This document shows positions 50,833-59,628 of a stretch of DNA of 64,000 nt, in pieces. Made by a program: the position numbers and the translations under genes. A model generated the notes under the pieces. It was not told the origin of the DNA. It worked only from the letters and a program-made list of their open reading frames with translations, and did not search any database. The stretch comes from Saprospiraceae bacterium (lineage in GTDB: Bacteria > Bacteroidota > Bacteroidia > Chitinophagales > Saprospiraceae). The stretch lies in contig JADJXG010000001.1 in assembly GCA_016715965.1 (NCBI GenBank), forward strand, positions 3,043,501-3,107,500. Direction: 5' to 3'. Positions within the stretch are counted from its first letter, which is position 1; every line of letters starts with the position of its first letter.

Positions 50833-52185
50833 ATGAAGTATTTTAAGACCTACTCCTGGAGGCCATTGGCCTTCGTCGGCTTGCTTTTCTTCGCAGCTTG
50901 CAATAAAGATGTGCCGACACCGAACTCACCAGCTCTTGATTTGGCGGATAATCGCCTGGTCAGAGAGTGGCTTGACTTAAGCGTTACTCTAAGTCAGCAG
51001 TGCAATGGGTATTCTGAACCCATTATAGCCCGCTCCTTCAGATATCTCACGTTTGCTCTTTATGAATCTCTGGTCCCAGCAGTGCCAGGAATTCAATCCC
51101 TTCAAGTCAATTTGGATGGGTTTAAAGTTGTTTTGCCTCAGGCAGATCCGGCCCTTGTATATCACTGGGGCTTAGTGGCCAATGAGGTGATGTCTCAACT
51201 CAATAAAAGGTTTTTCGAGTCAGCAGGAGATTATTGGGTACAACAAATTTTAGGATTGCAAAACAAACACAGACTAGAATTTTCCGCCAATTTAGATCAA
51301 GATGTTTTACTTCGATCTGAAAGCTTAGGCAAATCTATCGCCAAAGCCATCTGGGATTTTAGCCTGACCGATGGAAAGGGCTATTCATTTTTGGATAATT
51401 ATCCGCGGGGATATGTTTATCCAACTGGACCTGGTAAGTGGATTCCTACCTCTCCAGATTATAGACCTAACCCGCTTTTGCCACATTGGGGTGAGACTCA
51501 AGCGGTATTGAATGTCAATGTTTTAGGGGTGCAACCACCGAAGGTTTTAAAGTATGCCGATTCTCCCAATTCTATTATCTATTCTGAAGCCCTCGAAGTA
51601 TATAACCTGAGCAAGGCAATTGTACCTGAGCAAAAAGAGGATTTCAATTACTTTAACAAAGAAATGCATGCCAATGCAGTTCCCGTTTCACATGTATTCA
51701 GACTGGCATTGCAAATTAGTAAAGAACAGCAACTTGATCTAAGCTCCACCATTCGAATGTTGTGTTCCTTGTCTTTTGGGATTCATGACGGACTTGTAGC
51801 CGCATGGAAACAAAAATATACACATCATTTGTGCAGGGTGTCAAGTTATATCAAGCAGGAAATTGATCGGTTTTATGTCCCACAAATGGGTTCAGAACCC
51901 ACACCGGATTTTGTTTCAGAAGAGGCCATTGTATACAGTATTGGGGCTGAAATTTTGTCCGCTTATTTTGGTTACAGATTTCCATTTATGGATCATACCC
52001 AATCAGAGAGAAATGATTTAAGGGCAAAGTCAAGAGAGTTTACCTCATTCAGAGAATTTGCCAGAGAAGCAGCTTTTATAGACATGCATTTGGGAGTGCA
52101 TTACCGGAGCAGCATAGAGGCTGGACTTGAAATGGGTTATGATATTGCTCAGAATATTTTGAGGATAGATTTTCATAAGAAGTAG
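50833..52185 (+). CDS. vanadium haloperoxidase/PAP2-fold lipoprotein, degenerate active site
   Basis: Signal sequence with lipobox FFAAC (Cys22). The fold matches bacterial VHPO/PAP2 lipoproteins: FGIHDGLVAAWKQKYTHHLCR keeps the K-x6-R motif but lacks the following Pro. The middle motif, normally PSGH, reads VSEEA here (Ser362-Glu-Glu-Ala), so the acid/base His is missing. The last motif GVHYRSS with His423 is kept. 450 residues. Either inactive, chemically altered, or a binding protein. A strong terminator follows. Single gene. Confidence 0.8.
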   Translation: MKYFKTYSWRPLAFVGLLFFAACNKDVPTPNSPALDLADNRLVREWLDLSVTLSQQCNGYSEPIIARSFRYLTFALYESLVPAVPGIQSLQVNLDGFKVVLPQADPALVYHWGLVANEVMSQLNKRFFESAGDYWVQQILGLQNKHRLEFSANLDQDVLLRSESLGKSIAKAIWDFSLTDGKGYSFLDNYPRGYVYPTGPGKWIPTSPDYRPNPLLPHWGETQAVLNVNVLGVQPPKVLKYADSPNSIIYSEALEVYNLSKAIVPEQKEDFNYFNKEMHANAVPVSHVFRLALQISKEQQLDLSSTIRMLCSLSFGIHDGLVAAWKQKYTHHLCRVSSYIKQEIDRFYVPQMGSEPTPDFVSEEAIVYSIGAEILSAYFGYRFPFMDHTQSERNDLRAKSREFTSFREFAREAAFIDMHLGVHYRSSIEAGLEMGYDIAQNILRIDFHKK

Positions 52186-52212
52186 TTGTAATTGTCAAAA
52201 TTAACCTGATTC

Positions 52213-52247
52213 ATCCTCCTGAGGCATTCGTTTCAGGAGGATTTTTA
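52213..52247 (+). terminator. rho-independent terminator after the haloperoxidase-like gene
   Basis: ATCCTCCTGA (52213-52222) pairs perfectly with TCAGGAGGAT (52233-52242) around a 10-nt loop, followed by TTTTT. The best terminator in the window. Confidence 0.85.
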
Positions 52248-52272
52248 TATTAAAGGGCTTGTAAAATTCAAT

Positions 52273-52280
52273 TAATTTTG
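52273..52280 (+). promoter_or_regulatory. -7 box TAATTTTG upstream of aspartate kinase
   Basis: Exact TAnnTTTG match 101 nt before the ATG at 52382, leaving an unusually long leader for this window. The leader includes a 17-codon ORF. Confidence 0.4.
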
Positions 52281-52287
52281 CAATTCG

Positions 52288-52341
52288 ATGAAAAGAAATT
52301 TAAACCTGAATTATAAGGCCAATTCTGGATTAAATTCTTAG
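52288..52341 (+). other. candidate leader peptide ORF before aspartate kinase
   Basis: ATG at 52288 to TAG at 52339-52341 encodes MKRNLNLNYKANSGLNS, 5 Asn in 17 residues. It begins 8 nt after the -7 box and ends 40 nt before the kinase ATG. No clear terminator/antiterminator pair is visible, so attenuation is speculative. Confidence 0.2.
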
Positions 52342-52381
52342 ATCATACTTCGATGCTTTAACCTAATCAATTGATTTTACA

Positions 52382-53680
52382 ATGAAAGTTTTCAAATTTG
52401 GCGGTGCTTCTGCCAAAGATCCGGAAGGGCTTAAGAACATTCGAAATATTATTTTGCAATATGGTGCATCCTCACCGCTTGTGGTGGTCATATCTGCCAT
52501 AGGAAAAACAACCAATGCCCTGGAAGAAGTGGTCAATGCTAAATTGACGGATAAATCGAAAGCCTTTGATTTATTGAGAATCATCCGCAAACAACATGAA
52601 AGTTATATAGAACAGTTATTTGGTAAATTTCCGGATGTTTTAATGGACGATATCAATGAGCATTTTGTCGAAGCGGAATGGTTATTGGATGAGGACCGGA
52701 AGATGCACTATGATTATATGTATGACCAAATTGTTTCGGTGGGTGAATTGGTTTCATCCAGAATATTGTACCATTGGCTGATTGAATCCGGATCAAATGC
52801 TCAATGGGTGGATGCCAGAGAAATTATCCGAACCGATGAAACCTGGAGGGAAGGCAGGATCCAATGGGAAATGACCAATTCACAAATTTCGCATCGATTG
52901 TTGCCATTGCTGCAATCTGGTAAAATGGTGGTGACTCAGGGTTTCATAGGTAGCACCTCAGAAAATAATACAGTTACCTTAGGACGTGAGGGATCTGATT
53001 ATACGGCAGCCATTATTTCTTCTGCCCTTGATGTACAAGACATGACCATTTGGAAAGACGTACCGGGTGTGTTAACGGGAGACCCAAGAATTTTCGATCA
53101 TGTGAGCAAACTCGATCGGCTTTCTTATACAGAAGCCATAGAGATGACATACTACGGAGCGAAGGTCATTCACCCAAAGACGATTCAACCTTTGGAAAAT
53201 GCACAAATCCCGCTATATGTTAAGTCATTTATTCACCCTGAACTGCCAGGAACTTACGTGTCGGGTGATCCAGATCCTGAATACCCTCCCATTGTGGTTT
53301 TAGAACCCAATCAAGCATTGGTTCATTTTTCATCCAGGGACCTGTCTTTTATTGCGGAATACCATCTGGCGCGTTTGTTTATTTTATTTGACCGTTTCAG
53401 GATTAGAGTCAATATGATGCGAAGTACGGCTATATCCTTTACCATTTGTACACAAAACGACGAATCCAGATTAAAACAATTGTTTGACGAGTTGAAGGAT
53501 GAATTTAGGATCGTTGTTGATCCAGATCTGGAGTTGTATACGGTCAGACACTACAATGAATACATGCTTCCGGAACTCTTCAAGGAAAAGCTGATTCTTT
53601 TGGAAGAAAAAATTCGAAACACTGTTCAGAGGGTGGTTAAAAAATCTCCCCCAATCGTACATAAGAAGATGGTTGAATAA
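52382..53680 (+). CDS. aspartate kinase
   Basis: Phosphorylates aspartate, entry to the lysine/threonine/methionine branch. ATP-binding N-terminus KVFKFGGASAKDPEGL (Ala where KFGGTS is usual), TLGREGSDYTAAI, WKDVPGVLTGDPR and the C-terminal ACT region from ~300 onward (ALVHFSSRDLSFI). 432 residues, monofunctional, without a homoserine dehydrogenase fusion. It converges with nth after 2 bp. Feedback regulation by an amino acid is expected through the ACT domains. Confidence 0.92.
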   Translation: MKVFKFGGASAKDPEGLKNIRNIILQYGASSPLVVVISAIGKTTNALEEVVNAKLTDKSKAFDLLRIIRKQHESYIEQLFGKFPDVLMDDINEHFVEAEWLLDEDRKMHYDYMYDQIVSVGELVSSRILYHWLIESGSNAQWVDAREIIRTDETWREGRIQWEMTNSQISHRLLPLLQSGKMVVTQGFIGSTSENNTVTLGREGSDYTAAIISSALDVQDMTIWKDVPGVLTGDPRIFDHVSKLDRLSYTEAIEMTYYGAKVIHPKTIQPLENAQIPLYVKSFIHPELPGTYVSGDPDPEYPPIVVLEPNQALVHFSSRDLSFIAEYHLARLFILFDRFRIRVNMMRSTAISFTICTQNDESRLKQLFDELKDEFRIVVDPDLELYTVRHYNEYMLPELFKEKLILLEEKIRNTVQRVVKKSPPIVHKKMVE

Positions 53681-53682
53681 AA

Positions 53683-54321
53683 TTACTCCAATTCCTTTTT
53701 ACCATACATTGAACAAATAGGGCACAGTGCTTTCTGATGCCCTCGTGCAGGACAGAACTTTCGACCGAAATAGATGATTTGAAGGTGGAGCTTGTTCCAA
53801 TTATCCTTCGGAAAAAGCTTCTTAAGGTCTGTTTCCGTTTGCGTCACATTTTTGCCGGAACTCAAACCCCATCGCCAGGCCAGCCGATGAATATGGGTAT
53901 CCACAGGAAATGAAGGCACTCCAAAAGCTTGAGCCATTACAACTGAAGCGGTTTTATGTCCAACGCCCGGAAGCTCTTCCAATAATTCCAATTGGTCAGG
54001 GACCTGATCATGGTATTTGTTGTGTAAAATTTCAGAAAGAGACTTTATGGCTTTTGATTTGTTTTCCGAAAGTCCACAGGGCCTTATCATTTCCTTTATG
54101 GTTTCCAGGGAAAGTTTTGACATGTCGGATGGATTGTCTGCCAAGGCAAACAACTGGGGTGTGATCTTATTGACGCGTTCATCTGTACATTGAGCGGACA
54201 ACAAAACCGCTACCAACAAGGTAAAGGGATCCTTGTGCTGTAAAGGGACAGGTACATCAGGAAACAAAGCTTCCAATATTTTTTGAATTTCTATTGCCTT
54301 TTGTTTTTTTGAAAGCGACAT
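53683..54321 (-). CDS. nth: endonuclease III
   Basis: DNA glycosylase/AP lyase removing oxidised pyrimidines. Helix-hairpin-helix LPGVGHKTASVVM with the catalytic Lys, and FPVDTHIHRLAWRWG with the catalytic Asp. The C-terminal cluster loop reads CPARGHQKALCPICSMYG: three cysteines, with longer spacing and no fourth Cys, so the usual [4Fe-4S] cluster (C-x6-C-x2-C-x5-C) is probably absent or altered. 212 residues. Third gene of rluD-luxC-nth (4-bp gap). Confidence 0.92.
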   Translation of the reverse strand: MSLSKKQKAIEIQKILEALFPDVPVPLQHKDPFTLLVAVLLSAQCTDERVNKITPQLFALADNPSDMSKLSLETIKEMIRPCGLSENKSKAIKSLSEILHNKYHDQVPDQLELLEELPGVGHKTASVVMAQAFGVPSFPVDTHIHRLAWRWGLSSGKNVTQTETDLKKLFPKDNWNKLHLQIIYFGRKFCPARGHQKALCPICSMYGKKELE

Positions 54322-54325
54322 TGGA

Positions 54326-55348
54326 CTATTGTTTCATATTTAGAAACTCCATGGTATCTATGCCATCTGCATATTCGCTTAAACCCGGTTTTTGAGAATT
54401 GCCAAATCGCACATTCTCAATATTTCTTAAATCTTTCGGCCCGACCACGCTTTGAATTCGATTTTTATGCGTTACAATTTTTTCTCGAAGATCCTCTTCT
54501 GAAGTATAATTCTCAAAATGCAAGGTTGCCAGCGGAGAATTGATTTCATTGTTTTGGATCAGTAACAAAGTCTCTGATTGAAAAAATTGAATTGGATTGA
54601 GGAGGCAGATCGCAAGACGGTATTCGTAATTATTTTGATAGCGTGTATTATTTTTCAAATAGCTATAATGCTTGTCCCACAATCCAAGAATTTTATCGAT
54701 GTCAATATCCTGAGGAATGTAGATTTTGCTCACATTTCTGCAACCCAATCCAAAATAAGAAAAAACATCTTCGCCAAGCAATAGAATTTCTTCATCTGAT
54801 TCATCTCCATGCAACCATGCTACAGAATTTCGATGCGAACGAATCAGATGTGGTACTTTGGAAAAATATTCCTTAAACAAAGTGGCAGATTGATCACTAC
54901 CAGTGGCAATGATCATATCATAGTCACTCAATTTGTCAACTAGTATGAACATCTCCGCAGCTTTGGGTTCTAGACGGATCAATATATCTTGAAGCCAAAC
55001 ATAGAGTTGCTTGTCTCTTTCAGAGCATTTTACAATGGCTTGATGACCCGATATCAAGATGCACAACAAATCATGAAATCCCACCAAAGGAATATTTGCA
55101 GCTGCTATTAATCCTACTTTTTTTGGCTGTGGAGAAACCGGATACTGTGAAAGCCATTTTTCCAATTCATTTTTTTGTAAATATTGAGAAGCAATGGTGC
55201 CAATCATTCTTTCAATTTCTCTTGATTCAAACCAGGGATTTTCAAGTCTTGCCTTGTCAAATGCTTCCTGACGAGATGGGATATCTTTTAACACTTCTAT
55301 TCCGAGCTGTTGAAATAGATCCAACCAATCTAACATTACATTTCCCAT
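54326..55348 (-). CDS. acyl-CoA reductase (LuxC family)
   Basis: NAD(P)H-dependent acyl-CoA/acyl-ACP reductase of the LuxC type. Features: AANIPLVGFHDLLCILISGH in part, IIATGSDQSATLFKEYF, and the probable catalytic Cys in FSYFGLGCRNVSK. 340 residues, shorter than Vibrio LuxC (~480) but usual for Bacteroidota. The physiological acyl substrate is unknown. It is 2 bp after rluD and 4 bp before nth; the often-adjacent ferredoxin gene is absent. Confidence 0.87.
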   Translation of the reverse strand: MGNVMLDWLDLFQQLGIEVLKDIPSRQEAFDKARLENPWFESREIERMIGTIASQYLQKNELEKWLSQYPVSPQPKKVGLIAAANIPLVGFHDLLCILISGHQAIVKCSERDKQLYVWLQDILIRLEPKAAEMFILVDKLSDYDMIIATGSDQSATLFKEYFSKVPHLIRSHRNSVAWLHGDESDEEILLLGEDVFSYFGLGCRNVSKIYIPQDIDIDKILGLWDKHYSYLKNNTRYQNNYEYRLAICLLNPIQFFQSETLLLIQNNEINSPLATLHFENYTSEEDLREKIVTHKNRIQSVVGPKDLRNIENVRFGNSQKPGLSEYADGIDTMEFLNMKQ

Positions 55349-55350
55349 GG

Positions 55351-56436
55351 TTAAATTACTTCTGATATAGAATCATCATCTTCCAAGCCATCCTTGCGGT
55401 GGTTAAGATATTTTCGCCATTTTTCCAATAATTCTTGGAAGTCTTCAGGTAAAGGGACCTCAAATTTCATTCTTTCTCCTGTGACAGGATGGGTGAATGC
55501 CAGACTTTTTGCGTGAAGAGGAAATCTAGGCATTAGTTTATAACAGTTTTGAATGAATTGTTTGTATTTACTAAATAGTGTCCCCTTGTGGATTTTTTCT
55601 CCTCCATATTTTTCATCATTAAACAATGGATGCCCCAATAATTTTAAATGTATCCTGATCTGATGAGTGCGTCCAGTTTCCAGTTTACACCTGATTAAGC
55701 TGGTGTAGTAGAAAGTTTCGACGATTTGATAATGCGTGACTGCATGCTTGCCAAATGAACCATCTGCAAATGCATACATCTTTTGTCTGTTTTTCGGATC
55801 TCTACCCAGATTGGCTTCGATGGTTCCCTCCTTTTCTTTAGGTTCTCCCCAAACCAAAGCCAAATATTCTCTGTCAATGGTGTGGTCAAAAAACTGTTTG
55901 GCCAAATGAACGTGGGAAAATTCATTTTTGGCCAATATCAAAATGCCGGAAGTCTCTTTGTCAATGCGGTGGACCAATCCATAGCGACTTGTTTTTGGAT
56001 CTTCAGGATCCAAATTAAAATATCCTGCGATGGCATTTACGAGGGTTCCTGTGTAATTGCCGTGCGCGGGATGGACGACCATTCCGGGAGCTTTATTGAC
56101 CAATAATACATCTTCATCTTCATACAGAATATCCAACGGAATATTCTCCGGGATAACTTTGCTGTGATCGACCTGAGCAGGTAGTACAATATCAATCAGA
56201 TCATTGGGCCGTACTTTATAATTGGACTTAATCAAATGTCCATTGATGGATACCAATCCATTTTCAATGGCATTTTGGATTTTACTTCGAGACACCTTAC
56301 CCAATTTATCCTGAATAAAACTGTCAACGCGGATACTGGATTGACCAGGATCGACCCGAAGGTGGATTTCCCTTGTTTCTTGTTCATCTTCCTGCTCCGA
56401 TTCCCAGGGCATGATTATTTCTTCGTCAATTAGCAT
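55351..56436 (-). CDS. rluD: RluA-family 23S rRNA pseudouridine synthase
   Basis: An N-terminal S4 RNA-binding domain (RVDSFIQDKLGKVSRSKIQN in part) precedes the synthase domain with the catalytic Asp in GLVHRIDKETSGILILAK and the C-terminal LETGRTHQIRIHL. 361 residues. An acidic N-terminal extension (ESEQEDEQET) comes before the S4 domain. RluD activity (positions 1911/1915/1917) is inferred from the S4-containing type. First gene of the rluD-luxC-nth unit; divergent from the trans-sulfuration gene with a 25-bp gap. Confidence 0.92.
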   Translation of the reverse strand: MLIDEEIIMPWESEQEDEQETREIHLRVDPGQSSIRVDSFIQDKLGKVSRSKIQNAIENGLVSINGHLIKSNYKVRPNDLIDIVLPAQVDHSKVIPENIPLDILYEDEDVLLVNKAPGMVVHPAHGNYTGTLVNAIAGYFNLDPEDPKTSRYGLVHRIDKETSGILILAKNEFSHVHLAKQFFDHTIDREYLALVWGEPKEKEGTIEANLGRDPKNRQKMYAFADGSFGKHAVTHYQIVETFYYTSLIRCKLETGRTHQIRIHLKLLGHPLFNDEKYGGEKIHKGTLFSKYKQFIQNCYKLMPRFPLHAKSLAFTHPVTGERMKFEVPLPEDFQELLEKWRKYLNHRKDGLEDDDSISEVI

Positions 56437-56443
56437 CCCAGTT

Positions 56444-56451
56444 TAACTTTG
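56444..56451 (+). promoter_or_regulatory. -7 box TAACTTTG before the trans-sulfuration gene
   Basis: Exact TAnnTTTG match, 10 nt before the ATG at 56462, in the 25-bp divergent gap with rluD. Confidence 0.45.
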
Positions 56452-56461
56452 TTGAAAAAAG

Positions 56462-57667
56462 ATGAACATCAAATCAAAGAAACAGTTCTCAACTTTATGT
56501 GCCCAATCAGGAAAGTTGAGTCAACAAATACATCCCCACCAAACACCTGTTTACGCCACGGCTGCCTTTGAATTTGACCAATTGACAGAGGGGACAAACG
56601 CCTTTTTGAGCCAACCGGGCACCCATGTTTACAGTCGATATGGAAACCCAACGGTAGAAGCTGTGGCGGAATCAATTGCCAATTTGGAAGGCATGGGTGT
56701 GGACGGTCAAACTTATGCTGTTATGACGGGTTCTGGAATGGCAGCCATCCATTTGGTGGTTCAGGCTTTGTGCAGACCGGGAGATGTCATTTTAACCCAG
56801 GAAGATTTGTATGGAGGGACCACCGAGTTGTTTTTTAAACTGTTTAAACCATTTGGGGTGGATTTGCTGACTTCAGATTTTGCGGAGGAAATGGATTTAA
56901 CCAAGCTTCTCAATAAATTTCCCATTAGACTCATTTATCTAGAGACTCCTACCAATCCAATGTTAAATTGTGTGGATTTGGAAATGGTTTGTCAAGTAGC
57001 AACAAAAGCAGGGGTGATGGTGGTGGTGGACAATACATTTAATACACCATATATCACTAGACCTTTGGCGCTGGGTGCAGATTTGGTCATCCATTCTACC
57101 ACCAAATTTATACACGGCCACGGTTATTCTACGGGAGGGGTCGTTGTTGGCAAAAGCAAAGAGTTAATTATGGAAAAAATCTGGACGGTACTAAAGCTGA
57201 ACGGATCAATTTTGAGCCCATTTGAAGCCATGCTGATTCAGATTGGAGTTAAAACACTGGGTTTGCGGATTAAGCAGCAGTCTTTCAATGCCAATCAACT
57301 GGCAAAATATTTTCAAGAGCATCCAAAAGTCAAAAAAGTGAATTATCCTGGTCTTCCTACCCATCCTCACCATCGGATTGCGCAAAAACAAATGAATGCT
57401 TTTGGTGCCATGTTGAGTTTTGAACTTGATCTAAACCTTGGTGAAATCGAAAGTATGTTGTCCGGTCTGGGTATTGGAAGAATAGCGCCATCATTGGGTG
57501 AGGCAGAGACTATGATCATGCACCCTGCCAGTATGTCCCATTTGAGAATGCCTGAAGATCAGAAGAAAAAATTTGGAATTACCGAAGGTTTGATCAGGCT
57601 TTCGATAGGCTTAGAAGATGTTGAAGATCAGCTCGATGCATGGGATTCGGCCCTGCGGGCAGTTTGA
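56462..57667 (+). CDS. trans-sulfuration PLP enzyme (cystathionine gamma-synthase/lyase family)
   Basis: Cys/Met-metabolism fold-type I enzyme. PLP lysine Lys215 in HSTTKFIHGHGYSTGG; YSRYGNPTVEAVAESI; LIYLETPTNPML; C-terminal HPASMSHLRMPEDQK and RLSIGLEDVEDQLDA. 401 residues. Choices are cystathionine gamma-synthase, gamma-lyase, O-acetylhomoserine sulfhydrylase or methionine gamma-lyase; sequence alone does not decide. Together with the beta-synthase at 31927 a complete trans-sulfuration route is plausible. Confidence 0.9.
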   Translation: MNIKSKKQFSTLCAQSGKLSQQIHPHQTPVYATAAFEFDQLTEGTNAFLSQPGTHVYSRYGNPTVEAVAESIANLEGMGVDGQTYAVMTGSGMAAIHLVVQALCRPGDVILTQEDLYGGTTELFFKLFKPFGVDLLTSDFAEEMDLTKLLNKFPIRLIYLETPTNPMLNCVDLEMVCQVATKAGVMVVVDNTFNTPYITRPLALGADLVIHSTTKFIHGHGYSTGGVVVGKSKELIMEKIWTVLKLNGSILSPFEAMLIQIGVKTLGLRIKQQSFNANQLAKYFQEHPKVKKVNYPGLPTHPHHRIAQKQMNAFGAMLSFELDLNLGEIESMLSGLGIGRIAPSLGEAETMIMHPASMSHLRMPEDQKKKFGITEGLIRLSIGLEDVEDQLDAWDSALRAV

Positions 57668-57771
57668 AAGTATCATTTGAATCTAGACTTTGGGAAAAAT
57701 CAGTAATTGAATTGAATTAAAGCATTTGATATATTTTAACGATAAAGTTACAGAAAACCCTTATACTTAGG

Positions 57772-57779
57772 TACTTTTG
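57772..57779 (+). promoter_or_regulatory. -7 box TACTTTTG before lepA
   Basis: Exact TAnnTTTG match, 28 nt before the ATG at 57808; probable promoter of the lepA-argS-glnS run. Confidence 0.55.
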
Positions 57780-57807
57780 CGGTTCATTACCGATTTTAAA
57801 AGATTCG

Positions 57808-59601
57808 ATGAAATTAATCCGCAATTTTTGTGTCATTGCCCATATTGATCATGGCAAAAGTACTTTATCCGATAGACTTTTAGAGTTTACGAAAACCATT
57901 TCTGCCAGAGACATGCAATCTCAGGCTTTGGATGATATGGACCTTGAACGCGAAAGAGGGATCACCATCAAAGCACATGCCATCCAGTTAAAATATCTGC
58001 ATGATGACGGACAGTTGTATGTGTTCAATCTGATTGATACACCGGGTCACGTTGATTTTTCGTACGAGGTGAGCCGTTCAATCGCGGCTTGTGAAGGTGC
58101 ATTGTTGCTCATTGATGCCACTCAAGGTATACAAGCTCAGACCATTTCTAATCTTTATCTTGCTTTGGAGCACGATTTGGAGATTATTCCCATTCTCAAT
58201 AAGATTGACATGGACAATGCAATGATTGATGAGGTCTCCGATCAGATCATCGATCTGTTGGGTTGTCCAAAAGAAGAAATCATTTTGGCAAGCGGCAAAA
58301 CAGGAATCGGAGTAGAAGCAATCATGAAAGCGATTGTCGAGCGAATTCCACCACCCAAAGGAAATCCGGAAGCTCCCTTACAAGCCCTGGTTTTTGATTC
58401 GGTTTTCAATTCATTTAGAGGAATCATTGTTTATTTCCGGGTGCTCAATGGTGTAATTCGCAAAGGAGATAAAGTGCGCTTTTTCAATACCGGAAAAGAT
58501 TACATTGCTGAAGAAGTAGGCTATCTGCAAATGAATCTAGTGGCAATGCCACAGGTCAATTGCGGTGATGTAGGGTATGTAATTACAGGAATTAAAGAGG
58601 CCAAGGAAATCAAGGTGGGTGATACCCTGACCTTAGCCAATAATCCCTGTGAACAAGCCATACAAGGTTTTGAAGAAGTAAAACCAATGGTCTTTGCTGG
58701 TATTTTTCCCATTGAGAACGAGCATTTTGAAGATCTCAGAGATAGTTTGGAGAAATTGCAGCTCAATGATTCATCTCTGGTTTACGAGCCAGAATCTTCT
58801 GTGGCACTTGGATTTGGTTTCAGATGTGGTTTCCTTGGAATGTTACACTTGGAGATAATTCAGGAGAGACTCAGCCGTGAATTCAATCAGGAAGTGATTA
58901 CAACGGTTCCCAATGTCTCATATATTGCCAAGACCACAAAAGGAGAGATTTTAAAAATTAATACTCCCAACGATTTACCAGAACCCAACTATCTGGAATA
59001 CGTTGAAGAACCCTATATTCGGTCCAAGATCATTACCAAACCTGATTTCATAGGAACGATCATCAAGCTTTGCATGGAGAAAAGAGGCAACCTCGAAAAG
59101 CAACATTACCTCACGCCTGAAAGAGTCGAATTAACTTTTGACATGCCTTTGGCTGAAATCGTATTTGACTTTTATGATCGGTTAAAATCTTCGACCAAAG
59201 GGTATGCTTCGTTTGATTACTATCCATTGGATTACCGCAAGTCTGATTTAATCAAAATGGACATCAAACTCAATGGCGATAATGTTGATGCCCTTTCTGC
59301 ATTGGTACACCGCTCAAAAGCAGAGTCGGTTGGACGTAAGATGTGTAAAAAACTCAAGGAAATACTTCCGCAGCATCAGTTTGTGATCGCAATTCAAGCA
59401 GCCATTGGTGCCAAGATCATCGCCAGAGAGACGATATCGGCACTTCGCAAGGACGTAACAGCAAAATGTTATGGTGGCGATATTTCAAGAAAGAGAAAGT
59501 TGCTGGAAAAACAAAAGGAAGGAAAAAAGAAAATGCGGCAAATTGGTTCTGTAGAAGTACCGCAGAAAGCCTTTCTGGATGTGCTTAAACTTGACGACTA
59601 G
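57808..59601 (+). CDS. lepA: elongation factor 4 (LepA)
   Basis: Ribosome-associated translational GTPase. G1 AHIDHGKSTL, switch I with ERERGITIKA, G3 DTPGHVDF, G4 NKIDMD. EF4-specific C-terminal domain begins near YKSIDY-like DYYPLDYRKSDLIKMD and ends in KRKLLEKQKEGKKKMRQIG (shown in part). 597 residues, family length. argS follows after 27 bp and glnS after a further 13 bp, forming a translation operon. Confidence 0.97.
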   Translation: MKLIRNFCVIAHIDHGKSTLSDRLLEFTKTISARDMQSQALDDMDLERERGITIKAHAIQLKYLHDDGQLYVFNLIDTPGHVDFSYEVSRSIAACEGALLLIDATQGIQAQTISNLYLALEHDLEIIPILNKIDMDNAMIDEVSDQIIDLLGCPKEEIILASGKTGIGVEAIMKAIVERIPPPKGNPEAPLQALVFDSVFNSFRGIIVYFRVLNGVIRKGDKVRFFNTGKDYIAEEVGYLQMNLVAMPQVNCGDVGYVITGIKEAKEIKVGDTLTLANNPCEQAIQGFEEVKPMVFAGIFPIENEHFEDLRDSLEKLQLNDSSLVYEPESSVALGFGFRCGFLGMLHLEIIQERLSREFNQEVITTVPNVSYIAKTTKGEILKINTPNDLPEPNYLEYVEEPYIRSKIITKPDFIGTIIKLCMEKRGNLEKQHYLTPERVELTFDMPLAEIVFDFYDRLKSSTKGYASFDYYPLDYRKSDLIKMDIKLNGDNVDALSALVHRSKAESVGRKMCKKLKEILPQHQFVIAIQAAIGAKIIARETISALRKDVTAKCYGGDISRKRKLLEKQKEGKKKMRQIGSVEVPQKAFLDVLKLDD

Positions 59602-59628
59602 ACTTTTGTCACCAATGTATTTAATTCG

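Noticed and set aside
52365..52376. AATCAATTGATT palindrome 5 bp before the aspartate kinase ATG
   Set aside because: Perfect but short and AT-rich; no second copy noticed near other promoters.
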